From: Cutibacterium modestum
Lineage (GTDB): Bacteria > Actinomycetota > Actinomycetes > Propionibacteriales > Propionibacteriaceae
Assembly: GCF_008326345.1 (NCBI RefSeq)
Contig: NZ_BJEN01000002.1
Coordinates: 124,001 to 188,000 of the forward strand
Direction: 5' to 3'
Length of the DNA stretch: 64,000 bases
Each line of letters begins with the position of its first letter. Positions within the stretch are counted from its first letter, which is position 1. The position numbers and the translations under genes were made by a program. The notes under the pieces were generated by a model. It saw nothing but the letters and a program-made list of their open reading frames with translations. It made no database searches and was not told where the DNA came from. This document shows, piece after piece, positions 27,601-35,450 of this stretch.

Positions 27601-27724
27601 GGTGGACCTGCTTGAGGAGCCCGTGAGCGAACCAACCCAGCAGCTCCCGGTGAGGATCGCGAGCGAGATCGACATCGTGCTGCGTCCCTTCCAGATCATG
27701 ACATTGAGAGTGAGCCAACGATGA
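24596..27724 (+). CDS. Alpha-mannosidase, glycoside hydrolase family 38
   Basis: Protein of 1042 residues from the ATG at 24596, which overlaps the GH4 end by eight bases. GH38 enzymes release alpha-linked mannose with retention, using zinc. Visible landmarks are the zinc site GHAHIDSAWLWPLRET, the nucleophile Asp in LWLPDSFGYTGALPQI, and the late zinc His in RTLLLQFHDILPGSSI. N-terminal and C-terminal beta domains have usual length. There is no signal peptide, so it acts in the cytoplasm on imported glycans. Bacterial GH38 members cleave alpha-1,2, -1,3 or -1,6 mannosides; together with GH125 they can strip high-mannose chains. Confidence 0.93.
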   Translation: MHNHTDLTQDRIGYLKERLERELTWQICPLEVTAWPVPGEPVGFAQATAADYQPFPPGTWWGAPWSTWWLHVTGTLPAGHADKEVDLSIDLGFVGDWAGNQSEAMVYTPAGRPLKALNPRNHRIALNHGVLAKRFAEEGEPLIAADGRVEVWVEAAGNPNMTLHLGGPTELGDRRTAGNEPLWQFKGAELSVRRNEVWGLWLDVDILDGLMHQLPADSTHRARLLHGLERAADEVDHHGIIAGAAQARRILAEYLNSGANSSAQQMTAIGHAHIDSAWLWPLRETRRKVVRTFSNVVALAEEYPDFHFACTSAQHYAWLKDSSPELFERVRDAIERGQWHPVSGMWVESDTNLPSGESLVRQFTNGLRWMRDHLGVRPDCLWLPDSFGYTGALPQIARLAGMNWFFTQKLSWNTANTLPHHTFWWEGIDGTRIWAHFPPVDCYDSIVSAQEVKKAEANFKEKGVARRSILPFGYGDGGGGPTAEQVERVHRFADLEDAPQVQLGSPGDYFDGARDDYPQAPVWRGEMYLEFHRGVYTSVHGLKYGNRCAEAKLAAAEWLATVAARVGHPYPHEQLEQLWRRTLLLQFHDILPGSSIAWVNQEAIAEFTAIRAELDQLMNDAWQALSQTGGEERAGLSLVNPSQTDRRDVVTVDGRPTLVQVPAMAAEPLTDAVVEPEHSVHSQSGRKTIRMTNGLVEVCIGASDGLVNSIVDLVAGREVLLPGQCANRLVLHPDHPDCFDAWELQRQYRHSADPVDEVADLSVVEDPLRSTVRIERCAENSNFIQTVTLNADSRAVEFSLDIDWAERARVLKVDFPLDVAARTSIDEIQFGHIERPIGANTSWDDAHFESCGQRWMLLGEPGYAIALVNQSNYGHDVNPAGGDDHTPPGGVMARLTLLRSPQSPDPHPDRGRHHLVYSLLVDADIASAHVEAARLNQPLEVRDGALRLRSLARIESVRGMAVIDAVKQAFDGSGDLVVRLHEADGGRSRVRLLLDRGGKPTEVDLLEEPVSEPTQQLPVRIASEIDIVLRPFQIMTLRVSQR

Positions 27725-28776
27725 AACTGCTTCTTGTCTGCATCGATGGGATACGCCTTGACATGGCGCTGCCCGAGGCACTGCAGCACAATCCCGGATT
27801 CGCCCAGCCTGATCACGCGGCAGACCCGCGATTTGTGCGCGGGGTGGGCGAGGGCGGGCCGGTTCCCGAACACCCGGCCCCAGCTCTGGACCACACCCTG
27901 TCTGCCAATCAGGCCCCCAGCGGGTTGGCCCCGACCCTCGCCCGTCTGGTGCGAGGTGACTACCACTCCCAGGGCACGATCATCCCCATGTGGATGACTC
28001 CACCTACTGACTCGGCTCCCGGCTGGACGACGATCCTCACCGGCGCCACCCATGAGCAGTGCAATGTGTGGTGGAACGAGTTTGTTGGTCACGACCTGGC
28101 CCGTCACCCCGACATTCTCTCCCAGGTCTTCTTCGCCAACCCGGCTGCGCGCACCATCGCCGCAGCCACCTGGGACGCCTTCGTTAGCCCCTACGGGCCC
28201 GGCCCGATCATCCACCAGCGGGTGGACCAGCAGCGCACCGGCCAGCACCAGCTCTTTGGCCCCGACCTGTCGCAAGGCATCGATCGGGCCGATGAACAAG
28301 TGTCGTCGTGGGCCGCCTGGCACCTGCTGCACGAAGGCCCGGACGCCGCCGTCGTCTACTTCGAGGGGGTCGACCACGCCGGGCACACCTTTGGGGCGGA
28401 ATCTGAGCAATACCGGCAGGCTGTGCGTCACATTGACGAACTCACCCGTCACCTGGTCAAGGCCGTTGCTGAGCGTCACGAGCAGCTCGGGGAACGATGG
28501 CTCATCGCCGTCACTACCGACCACGGGCATAAGCCCGAGGGAGGCCACGGGGAGGATGAGGTCGAAGTGCGTCGCAGTTTCCTGGCCGCTCACCACATTG
28601 GCGGGACGCTGCCGGATCCATTGCTGCGTACCGATCCCATCCGCAGCCACGAGGTGACACCATTATTGCTGGAGGCGATCGGGGTGCGCCCTGGTCATAT
28701 GGACGCCAGCGCCGTCGGTGTCCTGCGTGACGTGGAACCGATCGGCCCTAGTAGAGAGATGGATTTTGAATGGTGA
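27721..28776 (+). CDS. Alkaline-phosphatase-superfamily phosphodiesterase/phosphatase
   Basis: Protein of 351 residues. Its metal residues follow the type I phosphodiesterase/nucleotide pyrophosphatase pattern: Asp in LLVCIDGIRLD, a Thr nucleophile in GWTTILTGAT, Asp and His in FEGVDHAGHTFG, and the pair in TTDHGHKPEGGHG. There is no signal peptide or membrane helix, so it should work in the cytoplasm. Family members hydrolyse phosphodiesters or phosphomonoesters. Its place between an alpha-mannosidase and a HAD phosphatase, with ATGA coupling, is unusual and hints at phosphate-bearing glycans, or at sugar-nucleotide or sugar-phosphate turnover. The substrate is unknown. Confidence 0.78.
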   Translation: MKLLLVCIDGIRLDMALPEALQHNPGFAQPDHAADPRFVRGVGEGGPVPEHPAPALDHTLSANQAPSGLAPTLARLVRGDYHSQGTIIPMWMTPPTDSAPGWTTILTGATHEQCNVWWNEFVGHDLARHPDILSQVFFANPAARTIAAATWDAFVSPYGPGPIIHQRVDQQRTGQHQLFGPDLSQGIDRADEQVSSWAAWHLLHEGPDAAVVYFEGVDHAGHTFGAESEQYRQAVRHIDELTRHLVKAVAERHEQLGERWLIAVTTDHGHKPEGGHGEDEVEVRRSFLAAHHIGGTLPDPLLRTDPIRSHEVTPLLLEAIGVRPGHMDASAVGVLRDVEPIGPSREMDFEW

Positions 28777-29414
28777 CGATGAACTTGCCCGAGCAGGTGG
28801 ATGCCATCCTCTTCGACATGGACGGGACCCTGCTCAACACCCTGCCAGCCTGGTGCGTGGCATCCGAACAGTTGTGGGGAACTTCTCTGACTGATGTCGA
28901 CAGCGCCGAGGTTGACGGGGGCACTGTCGACGACATCCTCGAGTTGTATCTGCGAGACTTTCCCCAGGCAGACCCACAGGCTACCGTAAGGCGTTTCATG
29001 GACATTCTTGACGCCAACCTGGCTGGCAATACCGAGCCGATGCCCGGGGCGGACCGCCTGGTGAGGAGGCTCGCCGGTCACGTGCCTATCGCGGTGGTGT
29101 CGAATTCCCCGACGCGTCTGGTGCGTGACGGATTGGCCTTACAAGGTTGGCTGGACCTTTTCGACGCCGTCCTTGGAGTGGACGACGTCGCCGCCGGCAA
29201 ACCGGCTCCCGACCCCTACCTGACTGCAGCGGAACGGCTAGGGGCCGACCCGACTAGATGTGTCGTCATTGAAGACTCCGCCTTCGGACTGCGCGCTGGG
29301 AGAGCCGCTGGAGCCTGGGTTCTCACGCTCGGCGACCGACTCAAGGGTCAGGGGAACATGTGGGTTCCCGGGTTGGACGATGAGCGGGTAACCACCTGGG
29401 AGCCCCATCCGTGA
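28770..29414 (+). CDS. HAD-superfamily sugar-phosphate hydrolase / phosphoglucomutase-like
   Basis: Protein of 214 residues. HAD motif I DMDGTLLNT (nucleophile and acid/base Asp), motif II VVSNSPTR, motif III Lys in AGKPAPDPYL, and motif IV VVIEDSAFGLRAG are all present, with a helical cap between motifs I and II. Members of this subgroup include beta-phosphoglucomutase and sugar phosphatases. It overlaps the phosphatase-like gene before and the GH125 gene after, so it is part of one long translationally coupled operon. It could dephosphorylate mannose- or hexosamine-phosphate, but this is inference. Confidence 0.85.
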   Translation: MVTMNLPEQVDAILFDMDGTLLNTLPAWCVASEQLWGTSLTDVDSAEVDGGTVDDILELYLRDFPQADPQATVRRFMDILDANLAGNTEPMPGADRLVRRLAGHVPIAVVSNSPTRLVRDGLALQGWLDLFDAVLGVDDVAAGKPAPDPYLTAAERLGADPTRCVVIEDSAFGLRAGRAAGAWVLTLGDRLKGQGNMWVPGLDDERVTTWEPHP

Positions 29415-30706
29415 CGGCCTGCGAGTTGACAGCTGCTTTGCAGCGGCGTCTAGACGAGATCGGCGCCCAGATCGCCCAGGGCATAGGCGAAGGCATTGAC
29501 GAGGCCCTGGGCCGACGGGCTGAGAGCCGGTTTGTGGCGTGGATGACGGACACGTGGACTCGCACCATGACCCGCGACGAGCACGGAGTCTTCGTCGTAA
29601 CTGGAGACATTCCAGCCATGTGGCTGCGCGATTCCTCGGCACAACTGTGGCCATTCCTAACGATGTGCGACCTCCCCGAGGTGGCTCATCAGATCGGTGG
29701 CGTCATCGCCCGCCAGTGGCATTGCATCGGCGTCGACCCTTACGCCAACGCCTTCAATCCCGGCTCGACCGGGGCGCACTTCGACCCCGATGACCTCAAC
29801 CTGGCCGACGAGTTGTGGGAGCGCAAGTATGAGGTCGATTCGATGGCCTTCCCTGTCGACCTCGCATGGCGGTTTTGGCAGCGTACTGCGCGTTCAGACC
29901 ATCTTGACAACGCGGTGCATGAGGGGTGCAAATGCCTCGTTGAGGTGTGGAGCCTGGAACAGGACCACGCTCGGTCGACCTACCGTCATGTGCGTCCCAG
30001 CGAACCCGTTGACACTCTCGGTGCCGACGGGTCAGGAGGACCTGTGGGATACACAGGGATGACCTGGAGCGGGTTCCGGCCCTCTGACGACGTCTGTCGT
30101 TACGGCTACAACATTCCGGCTCAGTTCATGGCGATGCGTGCCCTGCGCCAGATTGGCGAATTCTGTCGCGTCTGGGACGACGAGGACCTCGCCGAGCGTG
30201 CCGCGAAACTAGCCGACGAGATCGACGCCGGGGTGAGGCAGTTCGCCATCGTCAACGACCACCTTGCATACGAGGTAGACGGGCTCGGATCGGTGCTGGA
30301 GATGGACGACGCGAATATGCCGTCCCTGCTCTCCCTGCCGCTCACCAGCGACCTCGGCCGTGACGACCCGCTCTACCAGGCCACCCGCAGCTGGGTGCTC
30401 AGCGAGGCTAACCCGTACCTGTTCAGCGGCCCGACAGCCCGGGGCGTTGGCAGCCCGCACAGCCCAGAGGGCTATATCTGGCACATTGGTTTGGCGGTGC
30501 AGGGGCTCACTGGGGACGACGTTGAGGCCCGCGACTGTTTGGCAACAATCCTCGCCACCGATGGTGGTACAGGCTGGACTCACGAGAGTTTCGATCCAAC
30601 TGACCCCACCCGGTTCACCCGGGGGTGGTTCAGTTGGTCGAACTCGATGGCTTGCTTGCTCATGATGGCAGTGGCCGGTATCGATGCCATCACCGGTGCC
30701 AGTTGA
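29411..30706 (+). CDS. Exo-alpha-1,6-mannosidase, glycoside hydrolase family 125
   Basis: Protein of 431 residues, the usual length for GH125. The family hydrolyses terminal alpha-1,6-linked mannose without a metal, with inversion. Conserved blocks include VTGDIPAMWLRDSSAQLWPF, DPYANAFNPG, ELWERKYEVDSMAFPVDL and GMTWSGFRPSDD. There is no signal peptide. In Streptococcus and Clostridium, GH125 genes sit with GH38 genes and act on N-glycan or fungal-type mannosides (family knowledge). It overlaps the HAD gene by ATGA and converges with the GH20 gene, sharing 17 bases at their ends. Confidence 0.93.
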   Translation: MTACELTAALQRRLDEIGAQIAQGIGEGIDEALGRRAESRFVAWMTDTWTRTMTRDEHGVFVVTGDIPAMWLRDSSAQLWPFLTMCDLPEVAHQIGGVIARQWHCIGVDPYANAFNPGSTGAHFDPDDLNLADELWERKYEVDSMAFPVDLAWRFWQRTARSDHLDNAVHEGCKCLVEVWSLEQDHARSTYRHVRPSEPVDTLGADGSGGPVGYTGMTWSGFRPSDDVCRYGYNIPAQFMAMRALRQIGEFCRVWDDEDLAERAAKLADEIDAGVRQFAIVNDHLAYEVDGLGSVLEMDDANMPSLLSLPLTSDLGRDDPLYQATRSWVLSEANPYLFSGPTARGVGSPHSPEGYIWHIGLAVQGLTGDDVEARDCLATILATDGGTGWTHESFDPTDPTRFTRGWFSWSNSMACLLMMAVAGIDAITGAS

Positions 30707-32222
30707 CCCCCATCGCGGTGAGACGGCGAGTTTGGGCCTCCAAGTCCGACAGTGGTCGAGCCGGGTTGCCGGTCCATAATTGTTCGGCGATCGACGTGCC
30801 ACGTGGGAAGGCCGCATCCTCGACCTGGGCAGGGGTGCGTAGGTATTCGGTCCACAGCTGAAACTGCCCGCCCAACAGGCGTGGGGAGTTTACCGCGGCT
30901 AGCACATCGTGCAGCTTGGCGACATCGTGCATGGTCATCGGGGCGTCGATCGTCACTGGCGCTTGCGGACCCGCCTCGATGCCGTGATCTAGGTAGGTGT
31001 GCCTGGCGGGTGCGGCGATGACATCGTGACCGGCGGCAGCCGCGCGGGCGATGTCGTCGGTGTCCCGCCACACCATCACAGTGACCTCCCCGGGTGCACC
31101 GGCTTCCAACACCTCGTCCCAGGCGATGACCTGACGCCCTGCGGTGGCGAGATGGTCACAGATCTGGCGCTCGAACCAGGCCTGAGCCTGGTGTGGGGTC
31201 GTGATACCTAGCCCGGCCAGCCGGGCGCGGGTGGCCGGGTGTCCAAACCACTCCTTACCGGGACATTCGTCGCCACCGATGTGGATCGGTGAGTTTGGGA
31301 ATACCTCCATTACGGCGTCCAAGGCGTCGCGGCAGAAGGTCAAGGAGCTGCCGGTGAGGTTGATGTGGTGTTGTGACACCCCGAAAGCGGTGCGTGGATG
31401 ATGCACTGGTATTCCGCAACCCAGCGCGGGATAGGCGGCTACCACCGATTCGGTGTGTCCCGGTAGGTCGATTTCCGGCACAATCGTGATGCCCATCATG
31501 CTCGCCCGCTCATTGATGGCGCGCAACTGGTCGACGGTGTATGCGCCACCGTGGGGTATGTGGTCGTGCTCGGTGACGTCGTCACAATCGTTGTCGTCGG
31601 GTGGTGGTTGGTGACCTCGTACCGTCCCCGGACGCCACGCCCCCACCGTGGTTAGACGCGGCCAGCCCGGTACCGGCAGGCGCCACCCCTGGTCATCGGT
31701 GAGGTGCAGGTGCAACCGGTTGAGCTTATGCATGGCCAGCACATCCAGGAACTTCATGATGAACGAGGCGGGCATGAAGTGTCGCGAGGCGTCCAGGTGA
31801 GCCCCGCGCCAACTGTAGCGCGGGGCATCGACGATCACGCCCGTCGGGAGACACAGGTGCTCGCGGGCTAGCGCTCCGGGCCCGTAAACCCACGGGGTAA
31901 GCAGTTGGAGCAGGGTTTGCACCGCCCAACGCGCGCCGTGTGAGCTGCCGGCGGAGATACGGATCTTTGCGTCAATCTCGATGCGGTAGCCCTCCGCTTC
32001 CAAGGAAGGATTCAGTCTCACGGCGAGGGAGGCATCGTGCGATGGTGCTCGCACGATGTCGAGCGCCGGAGCCAGTCGCTCGGCGAGGATCGTAACGGCA
32101 TCGGTGACCTCGTCGGGGCCTGCCCAGGTGAGCACCGACGGCAAGGGGAATCGTTCTTTGGCGAGTCGCACCTGGCGGGGCTGGGGGCACAGACCCTGGA
32201 TCAAGGTGTCGGTGGTAAACAT
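30690..32222 (-). CDS. Beta-N-acetylhexosaminidase, glycoside hydrolase family 20
   Basis: Protein of 510 residues from the ATG at 32222, chosen because GAGGAG lies 5 nt upstream; an ATG 18 nt earlier overlaps that site. GH20 enzymes remove terminal beta-GlcNAc/GalNAc by substrate-assisted catalysis. Visible are the N-terminal non-catalytic beta domain, RGAHLDASRHFMP, HLTDDQGWRLP, and the catalytic Asp-Glu pair in IHIGGDECPGKEWF. No signal peptide is seen, so cytoplasmic. It diverges from the PfkB kinase gene and would free GlcNAc from imported glycan cores. Confidence 0.92.
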   Translation of the reverse strand: MFTTDTLIQGLCPQPRQVRLAKERFPLPSVLTWAGPDEVTDAVTILAERLAPALDIVRAPSHDASLAVRLNPSLEAEGYRIEIDAKIRISAGSSHGARWAVQTLLQLLTPWVYGPGALAREHLCLPTGVIVDAPRYSWRGAHLDASRHFMPASFIMKFLDVLAMHKLNRLHLHLTDDQGWRLPVPGWPRLTTVGAWRPGTVRGHQPPPDDNDCDDVTEHDHIPHGGAYTVDQLRAINERASMMGITIVPEIDLPGHTESVVAAYPALGCGIPVHHPRTAFGVSQHHINLTGSSLTFCRDALDAVMEVFPNSPIHIGGDECPGKEWFGHPATRARLAGLGITTPHQAQAWFERQICDHLATAGRQVIAWDEVLEAGAPGEVTVMVWRDTDDIARAAAAGHDVIAAPARHTYLDHGIEAGPQAPVTIDAPMTMHDVAKLHDVLAAVNSPRLLGGQFQLWTEYLRTPAQVEDAAFPRGTSIAEQLWTGNPARPLSDLEAQTRRLTAMGVNWHR

Positions 32223-32317
32223 CGCCGCTCCTCGTGACATTACCTACCTTTACAGATTACCGGGGACAGCGGCTGCCTATGCTGGGGGCGACCAAATCGC
32301 GCTCAGGAGCCACACCC

Positions 32318-33265
32318 ATGTCCGTCAACCGTCATCCTCGGCTGCTTACCGCCGGTATCACCTTCCGTGACCTTGTCATTTCTGGAATTGACGAGCTGCC
32401 CAAATTAGGCGAGGAGCGTTACGGTACCGACTTTGTCGCCACCTGGGGCGGGGTCGCCAACACGGCACGAATCGCGGCAAGCCTGGGTGCGCGGGTCCAG
32501 TTGCTGACGGGTCTAGGTGACGACCCTAACTCCGAGATGTGTCGTCGGGAATTGGCCGACTGGGGCATTGACTTGACCCCGAGCCCAATCAACCATGGCT
32601 GGGCTCTCCCGGTGACGATGAGCCAGGCGCGTGGCACCGAGCGGGCCATGACGACGGTGGAAACCGTGCTTCCAGACCCGCTCCCCGAACCGGATCTTGA
32701 CGGAATCGACGCCGTCGTCACCCACGTGTCGGTGCCCGCGGACACGTGGCTGCATGAGGCTGCCGACGCGGGAATACCAGTGATCGCAGACCACGGATTT
32801 GAGGAGGGGTACGACCCGGGATTGCTCGACGCGGTGTCGGGATGTACCTGCTATACGCCCAATGCCGCCGAGGCGATGCAACTTACATGCACCGGCGACC
32901 CGGTGCGGGCGGCCCGAGCCCTTGCCGAGCACGTGCCGGTGGTCGTCGTCACCTGTGGCGGGGAAGGGATCATCGGTGTGGACTCTCGCACTAGCGAGGA
33001 GGCGCGCATCCCGGCGGTGGCCATCAACCCGGTCAACACCACAGGTGCCGGAGATGCGACCTTGGCTGGTCTGGCCTGGAGCTGGGGGTGGCAGGTGTCG
33101 TTGGCCCGTAAGCTTGACGTCGCCGCTCTCGTTGGAGCCATCGTTACCTCGCGACCGCACGGAACTGCCGATCCACTCACACCCGAGGAGTTGCTTGCCT
33201 GGGTGCCATGCGATCGCGAGCGGTTCGGGTTCTTGGGTGAATTGCTGGGTGATTCCTCAGATTAG
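32318..33265 (+). CDS. PfkB-family carbohydrate kinase
   Basis: Protein of 315 residues from the ATG at 32318, which has CAGGAG about 9 nt upstream; an earlier in-frame ATG at 32234 would overlap the GH20 5' region. PfkB kinases phosphorylate sugars or nucleosides with ATP. The first signature is WGGVANTARIAASLGARV and the second, with the catalytic Asp, is NTTGAGDATLAGLAWSWG. The likely substrate is a monosaccharide freed by the neighbouring glycosidases (mannose or GlcNAc), although fructose-type sugars are more typical for the family. It is the last gene of the island before the flanking membrane-protein copy. Confidence 0.85.
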   Translation: MSVNRHPRLLTAGITFRDLVISGIDELPKLGEERYGTDFVATWGGVANTARIAASLGARVQLLTGLGDDPNSEMCRRELADWGIDLTPSPINHGWALPVTMSQARGTERAMTTVETVLPDPLPEPDLDGIDAVVTHVSVPADTWLHEAADAGIPVIADHGFEEGYDPGLLDAVSGCTCYTPNAAEAMQLTCTGDPVRAARALAEHVPVVVVTCGGEGIIGVDSRTSEEARIPAVAINPVNTTGAGDATLAGLAWSWGWQVSLARKLDVAALVGAIVTSRPHGTADPLTPEELLAWVPCDRERFGFLGELLGDSSD

Positions 33266-33284
33266 TGATGGCGGTGACGAGGTC

Positions 33285-33818
33285 TCATAGCTCGGCTGGT
33301 GCGGACGGTTGGCCGTCGTAGCCCGGAGTCAGGAGGTGCCTGGCGTGCAAGAATTTATCGATCTCTGGGTCCGTCGGATTGTAACGGTCGCCGCACCAGG
33401 ACTCGGCAAATCGCTCGCAGCGTTGCTCGGTTGGATAAAGAAGGAGGAAGATCGTCGCGCCGTCTGCAATCATGCCCAGGGCGGTGAATGCACTGGAAAG
33501 ATGCAGCAGGAACGCCAGCACGAAGAGGATGATTGAAGACCAACCCATCAGGTAGAACGCGAGATACATCTTCTTGCATATGAAATTTTTCATGGTGTTG
33601 GCGTCGATCTTACCGGTCAACTTTGTGGGGAATGGGCGCGCAAGTATACCGAGGACCAGAGTTACGAGCCAGGACGCGACAGGAATCCCCACAGATTCGC
33701 TCAGGGGCGCATGAGATGGAAGCAGGAGCGGCAGAGTAATCAATCCTAAAAGACTAATCGCGGCGGAATAGGCGCCAAGAATGATGCTCGGATATTTCAT
33801 GATTCCGGGGGTTCGCAT
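33285..33818 (-). CDS. Small integral membrane protein (intact copy of duplicated gene)
   Basis: Protein of 177 residues with about four hydrophobic segments (13-33, 44-60, 85-105, 110-130) and a polar C-terminal tail with a conserved-looking WCGDRYNPTDPEIDKFLHA stretch. I do not recognise a named domain; the look is of a small SdpI- or DUF-type protein. A decayed homologue sits at 18559-18946, before the response regulator. The gene follows the sensor kinase on the same strand after 88 nt. The original order may have been kinase, membrane protein, response regulator, ABC exporter. Function unknown; it could modulate the kinase. Confidence 0.7.
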   Translation of the reverse strand: MRTPGIMKYPSIILGAYSAAISLLGLITLPLLLPSHAPLSESVGIPVASWLVTLVLGILARPFPTKLTGKIDANTMKNFICKKMYLAFYLMGWSSIILFVLAFLLHLSSAFTALGMIADGATIFLLLYPTEQRCERFAESWCGDRYNPTDPEIDKFLHARHLLTPGYDGQPSAPAEL

Positions 33819-33906
33819 GGCCTGATGGTATCTTAGTGGTATTAGGGATCGGTTTTGCGACAGTCGCTAGCCGGTGGTTTTCCAGTTTGGTTCCAGGGAG
33901 CCATGG

Positions 33907-35265
33907 TCATTGCGTCCTCACCGGTAGGACGGCGTGCACCCGGAAACCTGCCTCGGGCCTGGGACTCGCTTCCAACCTGCCACCCATCGACGTCACGCGC
34001 TCCCGCATCCCCTCTAGGCCGTGCCCGCGGCCGTCCCCCTGGACGGCAGCACCATACCCGTCGTCGAGAATCTCCACGTGGATCGCGGTAGGTGAATAAG
34101 TAAGGGTTACGGTGGCGTGGGCGCTCGGGCCAGCGTGTTTAAGGACGTTGGTGAGGGCTTCCTGAACGACGCGGTAGACCACGAGTCCGAGGGTCTGGGA
34201 GACGACCGGCTCCTCCCCAGTCACCCTCAGTTCAACTTTCACTCCGGACTTCTCCACTAGATCGGGAATCTCAGCCAGACCGGGGGAAGGGGAGAACTCG
34301 GCGTTGGTGTCCTGACGCAGTACCCCGACGATTCTCCTCATCTCAAGGAGGGCCTCACGCCCGGTCTCGGCGATGGTGTCGAGTACTTCGGGGGCCTTCT
34401 CGGGTTTTTTTGCTGCTAATGCTTTGCCGCCTTCGGCCTGCACAATCATGACCGATAACGAGTGGGCGACGATGTCGTGGAGTTCCCGGGCGATCTCGTT
34501 GCGGGTGCGTTCTTCGGCGACTCTGGCCTGCTGTTCACGTTCGGCGAGGATCGCCCGGTACCGCTGGGCTTTGACGATGCGTTGCTGGGAGTCGATGAGG
34601 GCGGATTCCCGCAATCGGCGGCCCACCGCGTATGGGGTGAGGACTAGGCCCGCGCACACTGTCATGGCCAGTACCAGTAGCACCCACGGCGTTCCCGACG
34701 AGGGATCGTAACCGGCGGCAATGGTGGGGCTCCACCTCATTGGCCCGATGACTGAGCCCACGGCTCCCACCCACAGCACCCAGCGGGACTGGTGGCCGTC
34801 GACCCACCTTGCCACCGAGTAGGAGGCGATCGGGACGACGAAGATGCTCAGCACAGGGAAAGGTACGAAAAAGAACTGGATGGCCGCCCCAATGGCGACC
34901 AAGGTCATCATGAGGAGAGGTTGCTCGCGACGCATCGGCAGGGAGGCCACCATGACCATCGATGAGAAGAGGGCGGCGACGTACTCCGGGCACGGCCATT
35001 CCACTAGGCTGACGAGGTAGGGAACGATTGTCACGACGGCCATGACGAGGGTCAGGGTGACGTCTCCCCACCATGCCCGTTCGGTGTCGGTCGGGCGACC
35101 GTCATCGAGCTTAGGGTCCAGCACCTCCTCCATGCCAGGGATGCTGATTTGGGGAACGTTGTTGCGGCTCGGATTGAACCGATTGAGACGGGCGCGCACC
35201 CCCGCCCCGCGGGAGCCGTTGGAACGGTTCTCCGTGGGCTGGGTGTGCGATCCGGTGTCCTCCAT
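33907..35265 (-). CDS. Sensor histidine kinase, NarL/HisKA_3 family
   Basis: Protein of 452 residues from the ATG at 35265; an upstream frame of 53 codons has no support. Membrane segments lie at about 70-205 (four to six helices). A coiled stretch follows (QARVAEERTRNEIARELHD), then the dimerisation box with phospho-His in ELHDIVAHSLSVMIVQAEGG, then a HATPase domain with ILDDGYGAA and GHGLEGMRERV. The short extracytoplasmic loops suggest an intramembrane-sensing kinase, the type that pairs with ABC exporters. No response regulator is adjacent. The orphan regulator at 17738-18394 on the same strand is the natural partner. Confidence 0.88.
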   Translation of the reverse strand: MEDTGSHTQPTENRSNGSRGAGVRARLNRFNPSRNNVPQISIPGMEEVLDPKLDDGRPTDTERAWWGDVTLTLVMAVVTIVPYLVSLVEWPCPEYVAALFSSMVMVASLPMRREQPLLMMTLVAIGAAIQFFFVPFPVLSIFVVPIASYSVARWVDGHQSRWVLWVGAVGSVIGPMRWSPTIAAGYDPSSGTPWVLLVLAMTVCAGLVLTPYAVGRRLRESALIDSQQRIVKAQRYRAILAEREQQARVAEERTRNEIARELHDIVAHSLSVMIVQAEGGKALAAKKPEKAPEVLDTIAETGREALLEMRRIVGVLRQDTNAEFSPSPGLAEIPDLVEKSGVKVELRVTGEEPVVSQTLGLVVYRVVQEALTNVLKHAGPSAHATVTLTYSPTAIHVEILDDGYGAAVQGDGRGHGLEGMRERVTSMGGRLEASPRPEAGFRVHAVLPVRTQ

Positions 35266-35450
35266 GACCGCAAGTCTAGAAAGCGAAACCAACCGTGGAA
35301 TATTGGTTGAGCGTGGCTGCGAGTGATGCGTGGGCTGGCAACGCGCATCGTTGGTGACCAATTTACCACATAGAGCCCATGCCAGCCATCGAGGCTGGTG
35401 AGCCGCACCTAGACTTGACTGCAACGAGTTCGACGTTACGGAAGGTTCCC

